The notes beneath the pieces were generated by a model. The model was given only the letters and a program-made list of their open reading frames with translations. It did not search any database and was not told where the DNA came from. From Proteinivorax hydrogeniformans (GTDB taxonomy: Bacteria > Bacillota > Proteinivoracia > Proteinivoracales > Proteinivoracaceae), in NCBI RefSeq assembly GCF_040515995.1, contig NZ_CP159485.1, forward strand, positions 1,984,001-2,048,000: a stretch of 64,000 nt of DNA, written 5' to 3'. The position numbers were made by a program, and so were the translations under genes. Below, one piece after another: positions 1 through 8,559 of this stretch (its first letter is position 1; each line of letters opens with the position of its first letter).

Positions 1-503
1 TTTTCTGGATTTTTTATATCATGAAAATGTTCAGGCGAAAGCAATTCTCCATAAACATCAGTAAAAGCAGAAACTTTTGAAGGAGCCGCTGCTAAATCAT
101 CATTATATTGGGCCTCTATGCCACTTACGCCTTTATAGCCAAAAATGCTATATAAATTATGATGATTAATCAGCCCAAGTAGGTGGTTGGCTATGTCAGT
201 TTTTCTTTTTGTAATGGTCACCGGCTTTGCCTCGTCAGCTTTTTCTTGAGAAAAAATCACTTTTTTATTTTCTGGGCAATAACTAGCCCAACCTTGTGTT
301 TCTTCTGTTTTTAAAAGAGAGTCTAGGTTTCTATCTAAAATATCGCCCCGATTACAGTTGTAAATAAGCGTTTTCATTCTTTGATTAACTATTTGTTGAC
401 TGTATTGAGTATGCTTAAAAAGCGATAGATAGCCCACTTTTGCTAACAAAAAAGCAAAGATTAATAAGAACACAATCAGTAACACGTTAATTCTTTTGTA
501 CAT
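1..503 (-). CDS. Penicillin-binding protein, N-terminal part (truncated by window edge)
   Basis: N-terminal ~167 residues of a penicillin-binding protein that would build peptidoglycan outside the membrane. A short cytoplasmic start is followed by one membrane anchor (about residues 5-26). The dimer/pedestal-domain motif RGDILDRN comes next, and a second motif, GVSGIEAQYNDDL, follows near residue 135; both are typical of class B PBPs. The transpeptidase domain with its SxxK serine lies beyond the window. The ATG is chosen because AGGAGG sits just upstream. Position after udk matches pbpI (yrrR) of Bacillus, so that orthology is likely but not proven. The ribosome-binding site lies inside a terminator hairpin (see 511-535). 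Confidence 0.85.
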   Translation of the reverse strand, partial: MYKRINVLLIVFLLIFAFLLAKVGYLSLFKHTQYSQQIVNQRMKTLIYNCNRGDILDRNLDSLLKTEETQGWASYCPENKKVIFSQEKADEAKPVTITKRKTDIANHLLGLINHHNLYSIFGYKGVSGIEAQYNDDLAAAPSKVSAFTDVYGELLSPEHFHDIKNPE

Positions 504-510
504 AAAAAAC

Positions 511-535
511 CTCCTGAAGATATTATCTCCAGGAG
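511..535 (-). terminator. Terminator hairpin after udk that contains the PBP Shine-Dalgarno
   Basis: On the minus strand an 11-bp stem (one G-T pair) with a 3-nt loop is followed directly by GTTTTTT and then the ATG of the penicillin-binding protein. The 3' arm contains the AGGAGG of that gene. The same structure could end the udk transcript and hide the next ribosome-binding site. Confidence 0.8.
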
Positions 536-548
536 AGTTTTAAAGAAT

Positions 549-1172
549 TCAGTGACTGTTTACTAATGAGATTATTTTTGCAGTTAAGATGTCTATTGCT
601 ACTTTGTTTTCGCCGCCTTCTGGCACAATAATGTCAGCAAACTTTTTCGATGGTTCTACAAATTGCAAGTGCATCGGCCTAACTACTGAAAGGTACTGAT
701 CAACTACAGATTCTAGTGTTCTTTCTCGCTCTTTAATATCCCTAACTATCCTACGTATAATGCGAACGTCCGGGTCTGTATCGACATAGACCTTTATATC
801 CATAAGATCTCTTATTCTTTTATCCTCTAAAATTAAAATCCCCTCTAGAATTATTATTTTCTTAGGTTCTTCCGTGACAGCTTCAGGTAGCCTAGTGTGA
901 CTTTTAAAGGAATAAACAGGTCTTTGTATAGGTTTGCCAGCCCTTAAGTCTGTTAGATGCTTTAACAGTAGGTCTGTGTCAAAGGCTAGAGGATGGTCGT
1001 AATTTGTTTTCAGTCGTTCTTCAAAGGTTATCTTAGATTGATCTTTGTAGTATGAATCATGCTCTATAATAGTTATTTTACTGGAATCAATTTTTTCTAA
1101 AACCTTTTGAGCGACAGTGGTTTTACCTGAGCCTGTGCCACCGGCAATTCCTATAATTACAGGTGTTTTCAT
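549..1172 (-). CDS. udk: Uridine kinase
   Basis: Cytosolic pyrimidine salvage enzyme that phosphorylates uridine (and cytidine) with ATP or GTP to UMP (CMP). The P-loop GGTGSGKTT is at about residues 9-17, followed by the EHDSYYKD substrate-site motif and the YDHPLAFD motif. The length of 207 residues matches the family. The start is the ATG preceded by GGGAG at 7 nt, immediately after the stop of the upstream U32 gene, so the two are translationally close. The order U32 protein - udk is the same as yrrO-udk in Bacillus. Confidence 0.95.
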   Translation of the reverse strand: MKTPVIIGIAGGTGSGKTTVAQKVLEKIDSSKITIIEHDSYYKDQSKITFEERLKTNYDHPLAFDTDLLLKHLTDLRAGKPIQRPVYSFKSHTRLPEAVTEEPKKIIILEGILILEDKRIRDLMDIKVYVDTDPDVRIIRRIVRDIKERERTLESVVDQYLSVVRPMHLQFVEPSKKFADIIVPEGGENKVAIDILTAKIISLVNSH

Positions 1173-1173
1173 T

Positions 1174-2388
1174 TTATTTCTCCCTTCTAAGTATAGCAAA
1201 TTCTTTTACATCAGTGTCTAGTGCTACTTTAACTAACTGCTGTGGGTGGGGAGCTTTTTCCATTACATTCCCTTCCTCATCCCATATATTTTTTATAGCA
1301 GCCTTTTTTATTATACCACCAGGCATCATAATTTCCACTTCTTCTCCTTGAGAAAAATGATTTCTTTGTTCAATTATTGCATGTTTTTTTTGGTCGCTAT
1401 TATCCTGTACAATACCGACAAAATCATACTCAGTATCGCCTTTTGTGCTATGAACATTTTGTGCTGTATGATCAGCCTTACCGTGATAAAAGCCTGAGGT
1501 AAATTCACGGTTGGAAGCTTTTTTAAGCTCAGCTATCCATTTTGAACTATTAAATTCCTCTCCATTATAGATACTATCTAAAGCTTGTCTGTAAGCATTA
1601 ACCACAGTAGCTACATAGTGAACGCTCTTCATTCTTCCCTCGATTTTCAAGCTATCTATACCAGCATACACTAACTTGTCTAAAAACTCCATAGCCATAA
1701 GATCTTTAGAGCTCATGATATATGTACCTCTGTCATCGGATTCAACAGGCATATATTCACCCGGTCGCTGTTGCTCCACTAAGTGATAGGACCATCTGCA
1801 TGGTTGGGCACAATCTCCCCTATTAGCGCTCCTCCCAGTCATATAAGAGCTTAGTAAGCAACGGCCGGAGTAAGCCATGCACATGGCTCCGTGAATAAAT
1901 GACTCAACCTCTATGTCTGCTTTTTGTCTAATTTGAGCTATTTCATCAATAGACAGTTCTCTTGCCACTACAACCCTTGAAGCTCCTAGTTTTTTCATAA
2001 CTTCTGCTGATTTAAAGTTTGTGACATTGGCTTGAGTGCTTACGTGTACTTCAAGTCCTGGGGCATGCTCCTTTATTAAGGATAAAACTCCTATATCAGC
2101 AACAATCACTGCATCTACCCCAGCGGTTTGTAGCCATCTTACATATGATGGCAGTCTGTCTATATCTGGGTTATGAGCTAAAATATTTACGGTAACATAC
2201 ACCTTTACTCCATTAATATGAGCAAAGTGCAATCCCTCTAATAGTTCGCTTTCAGAAAAGTTAGTTGCTCGAGCTCTAAGCCCAAAGCTTTTTCCTGCTA
2301 GATATACTGCATCAGCCCCATATTTTACAGCTATTTTTAATTTTTCTAAGCTACCTGCTGGCGCTAAAAGTTCCGGTTTTTTATTCAT
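1174..2388 (-). CDS. U32 family protein, tRNA 5-hydroxyuridine synthesis (TrhP/YrrO type)
   Basis: Member of the U32 'peptidase' family. Characterised relatives (TrhP, Bacillus YrrN/YrrO) use prephenate to make 5-hydroxyuridine at the tRNA wobble base; other U32 members act on rRNA. The start [13 protein letters not shown] and the U32 signature [19 protein letters not shown] (around residues 160-180), with further cysteines in RGDCAQPC, are plain. About 404 residues, the usual length. GAGGTG precedes the ATG. It sits between mltG and udk, as YrrO does in Bacillus; the YrrM and YrrN genes normally found here are missing. Confidence 0.88.
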   Translation of the reverse strand: MNKKPELLAPAGSLEKLKIAVKYGADAVYLAGKSFGLRARATNFSESELLEGLHFAHINGVKVYVTVNILAHNPDIDRLPSYVRWLQTAGVDAVIVADIGVLSLIKEHAPGLEVHVSTQANVTNFKSAEVMKKLGASRVVVARELSIDEIAQIRQKADIEVESFIHGAMCMAYSGRCLLSSYMTGRSANRGDCAQPCRWSYHLVEQQRPGEYMPVESDDRGTYIMSSKDLMAMEFLDKLVYAGIDSLKIEGRMKSVHYVATVVNAYRQALDSIYNGEEFNSSKWIAELKKASNREFTSGFYHGKADHTAQNVHSTKGDTEYDFVGIVQDNSDQKKHAIIEQRNHFSQGEEVEIMMPGGIIKKAAIKNIWDEEGNVMEKAPHPQQLVKVALDTDVKEFAILRREK

Positions 2389-2450
2389 TTATATCACCTC
2401 ATATACGAAAGAATGGGAACGTAAAATTTACGTCCCCTAAAATATTTCCA

Positions 2451-3545
2451 CTAATCTATATGCCAGTACCTGTCTGCATTTTGTCGGTGTTCTTGATATG
2501 TTTTTGCAAAATGATGATATCCTGTTTTCCGATCTGCTACATAAAAAAGGTATTCTGTTTCATCAGGGTATAGTATAGCATCTAACGCAGCTCTCCCTGG
2601 GCTAGCGATAGGTGTGGGTGGGATTCCTTTATACTTGTATGTGTTATATGGCGAGTCTACTTCTAAGTCTGCATAGGTAACTACATCTTTATGACCAGTA
2701 GCGTATAATACAGAAGCGTCTATTTGAAGTAACATCCCGCTATCTAGTCTGTTAAATATCACACTGGCGATCTTAGACATTTCGTCTTCATGTTTAGCTT
2801 CTCTCTCAATCAAAGAAGCTAAAGTTACCGCCTCATGCAAGCTTAGCCCAAGCTCATCAATTCTATTCCTTTTATCAGAAATTATGCTGTCGAATTCACC
2901 GAGCATTAGATCAATAATTTCAAACTCTGTAGCATCTGGATAAACCTCATAAGTGTTGGGGTATAAATAACCTTCTAACCTAAAATCATGATAGTTATCC
3001 TCTAACCCTTCGACAAAATCGTATTCAAACTCTCCTTGTTGGATAAGCTCGATAAACTTATCGCCGTCAACTAACCCTTGACTTTCCAAGTTTTCCGAAA
3101 TTTCTAATATAGTATATCCCTCAGGTATAGTAAATCTAACTGATTCCTTTGCCACTCTGCCTTCTGTTAGAGCTTCGGAAATCTCTTCATACGTAAGACC
3201 GTCGGTAAGGTCGTATTCACCTGCTTGAAAGTTTGCGCCTAAGTTATTAAGCCTTAGGTAAACTATGAAAAGATTTTGGTTTTTGATGACACCATTTTCC
3301 TCAAGTTTTGCTGCGATTTCCTGTGTAGAAGTGCCTATAGGTATTTCTAGCTGAACAACTTGACTACCATCTCCCGGAGGGGAAGTCAAACTAAATATCA
3401 TAGAAACCCCCACTATTAAAAGAACAGCTAAGGATATGCCTAAGGCGAAAAACGTCTTCTTTTTCGTCCAATCACTAAAAAAAATTCTTACCTTTTCAGG
3501 GGACAAATTGTCTTTTATTGTCTTTAGCTTGTCCATATTAATCAC
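2451..3545 (-). CDS. mltG: Endolytic murein transglycosylase MltG (YceG-like)
   Basis: Membrane-anchored lytic transglycosylase that cuts nascent glycan strands and so ends peptidoglycan polymerisation. A cytoplasmic N-terminus is followed by one membrane segment (about residues 34-54). A LysM-like subdomain comes next, and then the YceG catalytic domain with LASLIEREAKHEDEM, where the glutamate of SLIERE is the expected catalytic residue, and IASVIFNRL. The GTG start has AGGAGG 5-6 nt upstream; an ATG three codons later is the alternative. It is placed between DUF1292 and the U32 gene, as yrrL in Bacillus. Confidence 0.93.
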   Translation of the reverse strand: MINMDKLKTIKDNLSPEKVRIFFSDWTKKKTFFALGISLAVLLIVGVSMIFSLTSPPGDGSQVVQLEIPIGTSTQEIAAKLEENGVIKNQNLFIVYLRLNNLGANFQAGEYDLTDGLTYEEISEALTEGRVAKESVRFTIPEGYTILEISENLESQGLVDGDKFIELIQQGEFEYDFVEGLEDNYHDFRLEGYLYPNTYEVYPDATEFEIIDLMLGEFDSIISDKRNRIDELGLSLHEAVTLASLIEREAKHEDEMSKIASVIFNRLDSGMLLQIDASVLYATGHKDVVTYADLEVDSPYNTYKYKGIPPTPIASPGRAALDAILYPDETEYLFYVADRKTGYHHFAKTYQEHRQNADRYWHID

Positions 3546-3566
3546 TCTCCCCTCCTGCTAAAAAAT

Positions 3567-3833
3567 CTAGTCCTCTTCCGTTAATTCATTGTGCCAAGCT
3601 TCTTCAACTTTGTCAAGAAGATTAGTATCTTCGACAACGTTATAAACCAGTTCACCATCTTTTTCTTCAATTTTAAAAACATGGGCAGTTTCAGGTTCGT
3701 TAGTATCTTCTGGAATTAAAAAGGCATACTCCTCACCCTCATATGAAATTCGATCGTATTCAACGAAAAGATGCTCATTACCTTCGTCATCTACCAACAC
3801 TATTTTAATATCTTCGTTATTGTTATCTGTCAT
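3567..3833 (-). CDS. DUF1292 family protein (YrzB-like)
   Basis: Small acidic protein of about 88 residues, cytosolic, function unknown. The DUF1292 pattern is visible: a beta-strand start (IKIVLVDDEGNEHLF), then YEGEEYAFLIPEDTNEPETAHVFKI and a C-terminal VEEAWHNEL. The start is ATG with AGGAGG 7 nt upstream; a TTG two codons earlier is less likely. Conserved between ruvX and mltG, as yrzB in Bacillus, so it is almost certainly co-transcribed with them. Confidence 0.88.
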   Translation of the reverse strand: MTDNNNEDIKIVLVDDEGNEHLFVEYDRISYEGEEYAFLIPEDTNEPETAHVFKIEEKDGELVYNVVEDTNLLDKVEEAWHNELTEED

Positions 3834-3850
3834 AATCAAACCTCCTAAAT

Positions 3851-4261
3851 TTATATTTTAGCTAAGAAATTCTGCAAAATCAATATTGCAGCCTGTTTAT
3901 CAATAACTTTCTTTCTACCTTTTCTACTGACGTCTGCTTCTATTAACTGTCGCTCAGCTTGAGCAGTAGTTAAGCGTTCGTCTTCTAAATAGTACTCTAA
4001 GTGCGGGAATTTTTTTTCCATTCTTTCTTTAAATTTAATGGATAGCTCCCCCCGCTCTCCAATGCTGTTGTCCATGTTTTTAGGCAACCCAATAACTACT
4101 TTGGTAATTTTATATTCGTCAATTATTTCCTTTAGCTTAGCAAAGTCATTTTTTTTCCCTGCTCTTGATATAACCGTAAGTCCCTGAGCTGTAATTTTTA
4201 ACTCATCGGAAACAGCTACACCTATAGTTTTTTCTCCTAAATCCAATCCCATTACTCTCAA
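3851..4261 (-). CDS. ruvX: RuvX/YqgF family pre-16S rRNA nuclease / putative Holliday junction resolvase
   Basis: RNase H-fold nuclease. Family members are implicated in 16S rRNA 5'-end maturation and were first described as putative Holliday junction resolvases. The first catalytic aspartate is in GLDLGEKTIGVAVSD at the N-terminus. VIGLPKNMDNSIGERGE, the second acidic motif EDERLTTAQAE and the C-terminal aspartate in VIDKQAA follow. 136 residues is the family norm. The TTG start is preceded by AGAGGTG and gives the conserved N-terminus. It belongs to the ireB-ruvX-DUF1292 operon, here with an inserted aldo/keto reductase upstream. Confidence 0.93.
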   Translation of the reverse strand: MRVMGLDLGEKTIGVAVSDELKITAQGLTVISRAGKKNDFAKLKEIIDEYKITKVVIGLPKNMDNSIGERGELSIKFKERMEKKFPHLEYYLEDERLTTAQAERQLIEADVSRKGRKKVIDKQAAILILQNFLAKI

Positions 4262-4280
4262 GTAACCACACCTCTTATTT

Positions 4281-5237
4281 TTAGATAACCTTTATACAAA
4301 AATCTGGACAGCTTCTGCTACAATAACCACAAAACACACACTTATGGTCTAAGACCTTAAGTTTTTCTTCCTCTATAACCAGTGCCTTTTGAGGGCATGT
4401 ATTCACACATTTTCCGCAACACTGACACCAATCATGTATAAGGAGCTGTCTATTTCTATTCAAAAGTTTTCTGGCAAGCTTTGAGTCATAGATTCCGTTT
4501 GCCAGCTGAATGTTAAAATCTATCTCATCGGTTGATTGCATTCCTATAGCAACAGATGCTATTTGCTTTTTATTAAAAACATATTGCAAAGCTTCTTTGC
4601 TTTTGTTAATTAGGTGACCGCCTCCAAGGGCCTTCATAGCATAAATACCTTTCCCCATCTGGTAAGCAGAATCAATTGCTTTTTCCATTTCCTGTGCTTT
4701 CCCATCTACAATACCCAAACCATGGATGTTAAAAATTGGGTGTAGGATGTCAAGCTCTGGATATGAATTAACATCTTGGACACATTGAATATAGTGTGTT
4801 GAAACCCCGACTTTTTTTATTAATCCTTTTTCTTTTAAGTTTAACAAAGTTTCAACAGCCTCGTAATGGCCTTTGATGGAATAAAATGAAGTTTGTTCAT
4901 GTAGCAAAAAAATATCTAGGTAATCAATCCCCATTTTATCAAGAGCCTTTTGTACGCTAAGTTGTGCCGATTTTTTATCATAACAATATGACTTAGTACT
5001 TATTATTGGACGAAATCTAGCTAATTCTATACTTTTTTTGATATGAGCATAATTATCGTATATTTCTGCTGTATCGATAAAGTTTATTCCCCGTGAATAA
5101 CCGTAAGATAAAAGTTTAGCACCCTCTAGGGGAGTTAAGTTTCTCTGAAGAGGTCCCATAGTGAGGGTGCCAAAGCATATGGGGGAAACAGCTAAATCGC
5201 TGTTTCCCAAATTGTTATAACTTTTATTTGATAGCAT
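4281..5237 (-). CDS. Aldo/keto reductase with C-terminal 2[4Fe-4S] ferredoxin domain
   Basis: Fusion of an NAD(P)H-dependent aldo/keto reductase TIM barrel (about residues 1-240) with a bacterial-ferredoxin domain. The catalytic tetrad is visible as Asp in FIDTAEIYD, Tyr in the same motif, Lys in ISTKSY and His in FLLHEQT. The C-terminus carries CxxCxxCxxxCP twice ([10 protein letters not shown] and [12 protein letters not shown]). The substrate cannot be told. The gene overlaps the end of ireB by 14 bp and has only a weak ribosome-binding site, so translational coupling is likely. It is not part of this operon in Bacillus. Confidence 0.88.
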   Translation of the reverse strand: MLSNKSYNNLGNSDLAVSPICFGTLTMGPLQRNLTPLEGAKLLSYGYSRGINFIDTAEIYDNYAHIKKSIELARFRPIISTKSYCYDKKSAQLSVQKALDKMGIDYLDIFLLHEQTSFYSIKGHYEAVETLLNLKEKGLIKKVGVSTHYIQCVQDVNSYPELDILHPIFNIHGLGIVDGKAQEMEKAIDSAYQMGKGIYAMKALGGGHLINKSKEALQYVFNKKQIASVAIGMQSTDEIDFNIQLANGIYDSKLARKLLNRNRQLLIHDWCQCCGKCVNTCPQKALVIEEEKLKVLDHKCVFCGYCSRSCPDFCIKVI

Positions 5238-5478
5238 CGATGTAGTTTTTTACCAATTCTTCTAGTATTTCGTCTCGTTCAAGCTTTCTTATCTTTACTC
5301 TTGCATTATTGTGACTAGTAATATATGCAGGATCTCCAGAAAGCAGGTAACCAACAATTTGATTAATAGGACTATAACCTTTTTCTTCTAAGCTCTCAAA
5401 CACTTCGGCCAAAGTTTTCTTGACATCTTTTGTATCCTTTTGTGCTTGAAACTTCATAGTATGTTGGGAATTAGCCAT
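5224..5478 (-). CDS. ireB: IreB family regulatory phosphoprotein (YrzL)
   Basis: Small (84 residues) cytosolic protein of the IreB/DUF965 family. In Enterococcus IreB is a substrate of the Ser/Thr kinase IreK and affects cephalosporin resistance; here that role is inferred only. The family pattern is clear: [47 protein letters not shown]. Threonines at the N-terminus would be the phosphorylation region. GGGGGTTGG precedes the ATG. It is the first gene of the ruvX operon and lies 108 bp behind alaS, with its own candidate promoter. Confidence 0.93.
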   Translation of the reverse strand: MANSQHTMKFQAQKDTKDVKKTLAEVFESLEEKGYSPINQIVGYLLSGDPAYITSHNNARVKIRKLERDEILEELVKNYIDAIK

Positions 5479-5507
5479 AATTCCAACCCCCTTTTAAATT
5501 TTATTTC

Positions 5508-5536
5508 ATTACATGTTTATTCGACACAATTAGCAA
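5508..5536 (-). promoter_or_regulatory. Candidate sigma-A promoter for ireB operon
   Basis: On the minus strand TTGCTA, a 17-bp spacer and TGTAAT lie about 30 bp in front of the ireB start. Spacing is ideal, the hexamers imperfect. Confidence 0.5.
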
Positions 5537-5586
5537 TCTTTCCTGCAAAATGTGTTTATAAATAAACTTACCCAATAATCTCTGTA

Positions 5587-8190
5587 CTATTCTTCCATTA
5601 CTGTTAAAACTTCTCTTAACGCCTGTTCTACCTTACTTGGGTCCTTACCACCAGCTTGAGCCATATCTGGTTTTCCACCTCCGCCGCCTGAACAGATGGA
5701 GGCTACGTGTTTTATTATTTTACCACAGTGGACTCCAGAATCAACAGCTTGTTTTGTTGCTTTAGCTGCAAAATTAACTTTACCACCTATTACAGCAGCC
5801 ACAACTACCACAGCATTTCCCTTGTTAGCTACTACTTTATCAGTTATATCCCTTAATTGACCTGGGTTGGTAACATCAAGTTTAGCGGTATAAACCTCTG
5901 TTTCTCCCACCTTATCTCCTGCTGCTAAAATATCGTCTATAACCGATCCTGCTAATTTGCTTTGTGCTGTCTTTAAGTCATCCTTTAACTGTTTAATTGT
6001 TTTGTTAAGTTCTTTTACCTTTTGATCTACATTGTCAGGCTTACATTTTAGTTCATGTGCTATTTCGTTGATTACCATTTCTTTTTCTTTGTAATAATTA
6101 ACAGCACTTTTGCCTGTAATAGCTTCGATCCTTCTTAATCCTGAGCCTACAGAGCTTTCGGATACTATTTTAAAAAGCTTTAACTGTAAAGTGTTTTTTA
6201 CATGAGTTCCGCCACATAGCTCTTTACTATAATCCCCAATAGACACAACTCTAACATCTTCTTCATACTTTTCTCCAAATAGAGCTTCCGCCCCTTCTGC
6301 TTTAGCTTGCTCTAACGGTTTGTACTCTGACATGACATCTTTTCCTGCATCTATAATTTCATTCACTTTATCTTCAATTTCTTGAATCTGCTGTGCCGTC
6401 AATGCTTCAAAGTGGGTAAAGTCAAAACGGAGTCTTTGAGCATCTACATAAGAACCACCTTGTTTTACCTGATTACCTATAATTTGTTTCAGAGCTTTAT
6501 GAAGGATATGAGTTGCTGTATGGTTTAATTCGGTGTCAACTCTGACAGATGAGGTCACTTGAGCTGTTGCTTTTTGGCCTACGCTTATGCTACCGTAGTT
6601 CACTTTACCTAGCATTATGATGTGACTGCCTTGTTTAACTGTATCTGTTACTGTCATAACTCCTGTATCCGTTGTTATTTCCCCTTTGTCACCTACCTGC
6701 CCACCACCTTCAGGATAAAATGGAGTCTGCGGCAAAATAACTTTTATTTGTTCACCTGCATTTGCTAGCTTTAAACTCTCTTTTTCACTAAATATTACGT
6801 CTAGCTTAGAAGTTATATCTAAGCTGGCGTACCCAGTAAACTGTGTGGGCGGTACTTCTTTTAAAAAGCTAAGATTTTCTACACCAAAACTTCCTTCATC
6901 TTGCCTAGCTTTTCGCGCTCGGTTTCTCTGTTCTTCTAAAGACTTGTAGAACTGAGATTCATCAACAGTTAGGTTATGCTCTTTAAGTATTTCTTTTGTC
7001 ATATCCAAGGGAAAGCCATATGTGTCATAAAGCTTAAAGGCAGTTTCTCCATCAAAGGTAGAACCTTTTTGCTTCTTTATTTCACCATTTAACAAATCAA
7101 GTCCCTGTTCTAAGGTTTGTGCAAAGCGCTCTTCCTCTATAGATATGACTTTTTTAATATAATCTTTTTTCTCTGTGAGCTCCACATAATGATACCCCAT
7201 TATATCTTCTACAACTTCCATTAAGTCTGCTAAGAAATTGCCCTTTATACCTAAGAGTATTCCGTGTCTTACCGCCTTTCTAATTAACCTTCTTAGCACA
7301 TATCCCCTGCCTTCGTTTGAAGGCATAACACCATCGGCAATCATAAAAGATACTGCTCTTATATGATCTGCTATGACCTTTAAGGAAACATCTACCTTTG
7401 CATCCTGTCCATATCTTTGCTTGCTTAAGGATTCTGTTTTGTTAATTATCGGCATAATTGCATCTATTTCATAATTTGTTTTTACACCTTGCATAACAGC
7501 AGCTATTCTTTCAAGACCCATTCCGGTATCGATGTTTTTTGTAGCTAGAGGTGTATAATTTCCCTCTTCATCTTTGTTAAACTGAGTAAACACCAAGTTC
7601 CATATTTCAAGGTAGCGGTCACATTCACAGCCAGGCTTACAGTCTGCACTTTTGCACCCTAGCTCCTCTCCTTGATCGTAATAGATTTCTGACGAAGGAC
7701 CACAAGGGCCAACTCCAATTTCCCAAAAATTATCCTTTTTACCTAACTTAATAATTTTCGAAGGACTAATACCAATTTTGTCTTTCCATATATTATATGC
7801 TTCCTCATCTTCGTAATAGACAGATATATATAGGTTGGTTTTATCTAGCTTTAGCCACCCTGTTAAAAACTCCCAGGACCAGGTTATCGCTTTCTCCTTA
7901 AAGTAATCACCAAAGGAAAAATTGCCTAGCATTTCAAAAAAAGTGTGATGGCGGGCAGTTACGCCTACGTTTTCTATATCGCCTGTTCTTATGCATTTTT
8001 GAGCGGTAGCAACTTTGGGATTATTTCTTGTCTTATTACCGGTAAAGTAATCTTTAAATGGCGCCATTCCAGCTCCGATTAACAATAAAGTAGGGTCCTT
8101 CTCTGGGATAAGCGGCGCGCTTTTTAAAATATCATGACCTTTGTTTTCGTAAAAGTTTAAAAACTTACTTCTAATTTCATTTGTTTTCAT
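5587..8190 (-). CDS. alaS: Alanyl-tRNA synthetase
   Basis: Charges tRNA-Ala in the cytosol. 867 residues, full length for a bacterial AlaRS. The class II catalytic core is at the N-terminus (MKTNEIRSKFLNFYENKGH, then GMAPFKDYFTGN and NVGVTARHHTFFEMLGNFSFGDYF). The editing domain carries the zinc-binding HTATH near residue 555 and CGGTH near residue 655. The C-Ala domain ends with a glycine-rich GGGGGKPDMAQAGG. The ATG has GGAGG at normal distance. Expression is controlled by the T-box leader upstream. Confidence 0.98.
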   Translation of the reverse strand: MKTNEIRSKFLNFYENKGHDILKSAPLIPEKDPTLLLIGAGMAPFKDYFTGNKTRNNPKVATAQKCIRTGDIENVGVTARHHTFFEMLGNFSFGDYFKEKAITWSWEFLTGWLKLDKTNLYISVYYEDEEAYNIWKDKIGISPSKIIKLGKKDNFWEIGVGPCGPSSEIYYDQGEELGCKSADCKPGCECDRYLEIWNLVFTQFNKDEEGNYTPLATKNIDTGMGLERIAAVMQGVKTNYEIDAIMPIINKTESLSKQRYGQDAKVDVSLKVIADHIRAVSFMIADGVMPSNEGRGYVLRRLIRKAVRHGILLGIKGNFLADLMEVVEDIMGYHYVELTEKKDYIKKVISIEEERFAQTLEQGLDLLNGEIKKQKGSTFDGETAFKLYDTYGFPLDMTKEILKEHNLTVDESQFYKSLEEQRNRARKARQDEGSFGVENLSFLKEVPPTQFTGYASLDITSKLDVIFSEKESLKLANAGEQIKVILPQTPFYPEGGGQVGDKGEITTDTGVMTVTDTVKQGSHIIMLGKVNYGSISVGQKATAQVTSSVRVDTELNHTATHILHKALKQIIGNQVKQGGSYVDAQRLRFDFTHFEALTAQQIQEIEDKVNEIIDAGKDVMSEYKPLEQAKAEGAEALFGEKYEEDVRVVSIGDYSKELCGGTHVKNTLQLKLFKIVSESSVGSGLRRIEAITGKSAVNYYKEKEMVINEIAHELKCKPDNVDQKVKELNKTIKQLKDDLKTAQSKLAGSVIDDILAAGDKVGETEVYTAKLDVTNPGQLRDITDKVVANKGNAVVVVAAVIGGKVNFAAKATKQAVDSGVHCGKIIKHVASICSGGGGGKPDMAQAGGKDPSKVEQALREVLTVMEE

Positions 8191-8290
8191 CGTTTTCCTC
8201 CTTATAATTTAAATCTACTCTGCTATGTATACGATCACTAATAACTTTCCCTAAAGCTATAAATAATTTAACAATTAGTTTTAAAATTAA

Positions 8291-8321
8291 AAAAGCCCCT
8301 GTTGAAGTTTACAACAGGGAC
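8291..8321 (-). terminator. T-box intrinsic terminator
   Basis: Stem CCCTGTTG/CAACAGGG with a 7-nt loop, followed by GCTTTTTT on the minus strand. It is the terminator half of the T-box switch in front of alaS. Confidence 0.9.
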
Positions 8322-8520
8322 GAACAAGCCGCGGTACCACCCATTTTATTCTATAAAAAGAATCGCTCTTAACTGTAACGGCGTTAACCGGCTTTATAAA
8401 AGCACCTCCAGGACAGCTTCTACAAAAACTTTTAGACAACCTTTCAGCCAAGGGTCATCCTTTCTTTAAAAAGTGACTTTGTATACTAATTCCCTTTATC
8501 AGTTTTACACATTTAATTTT
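8291..8520 (-). promoter_or_regulatory. T-box leader (tRNA-Ala-sensing riboswitch) of alaS
   Basis: The minus strand carries the T-box core TGGGTGGTACCGCG at 8331-8345, just before a terminator. Upstream, stem-I-like sequence (GATAAAGGGAATTAGTA) starts about 20 nt after the promoter. Uncharged tRNA-Ala would pair with the T-box and favour antitermination. A specifier GCT codon is plausible in GAAGCTGTCC but I could not place stem I reliably. Confidence 0.9.
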
Positions 8521-8526
8521 AGCTAT

Positions 8527-8555
8527 ATTATAATATTTTAGCTATTATATGTCAA
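8527..8555 (-). promoter_or_regulatory. Consensus sigma-A promoter of the alaS leader
   Basis: Perfect TTGACA, 17-bp spacer, perfect TATAAT on the minus strand. It lies immediately behind the stop of the PerM-like gene and would start transcription near 8520, the beginning of the T-box leader. Confidence 0.9.
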
Positions 8556-8559
8556 TTTA

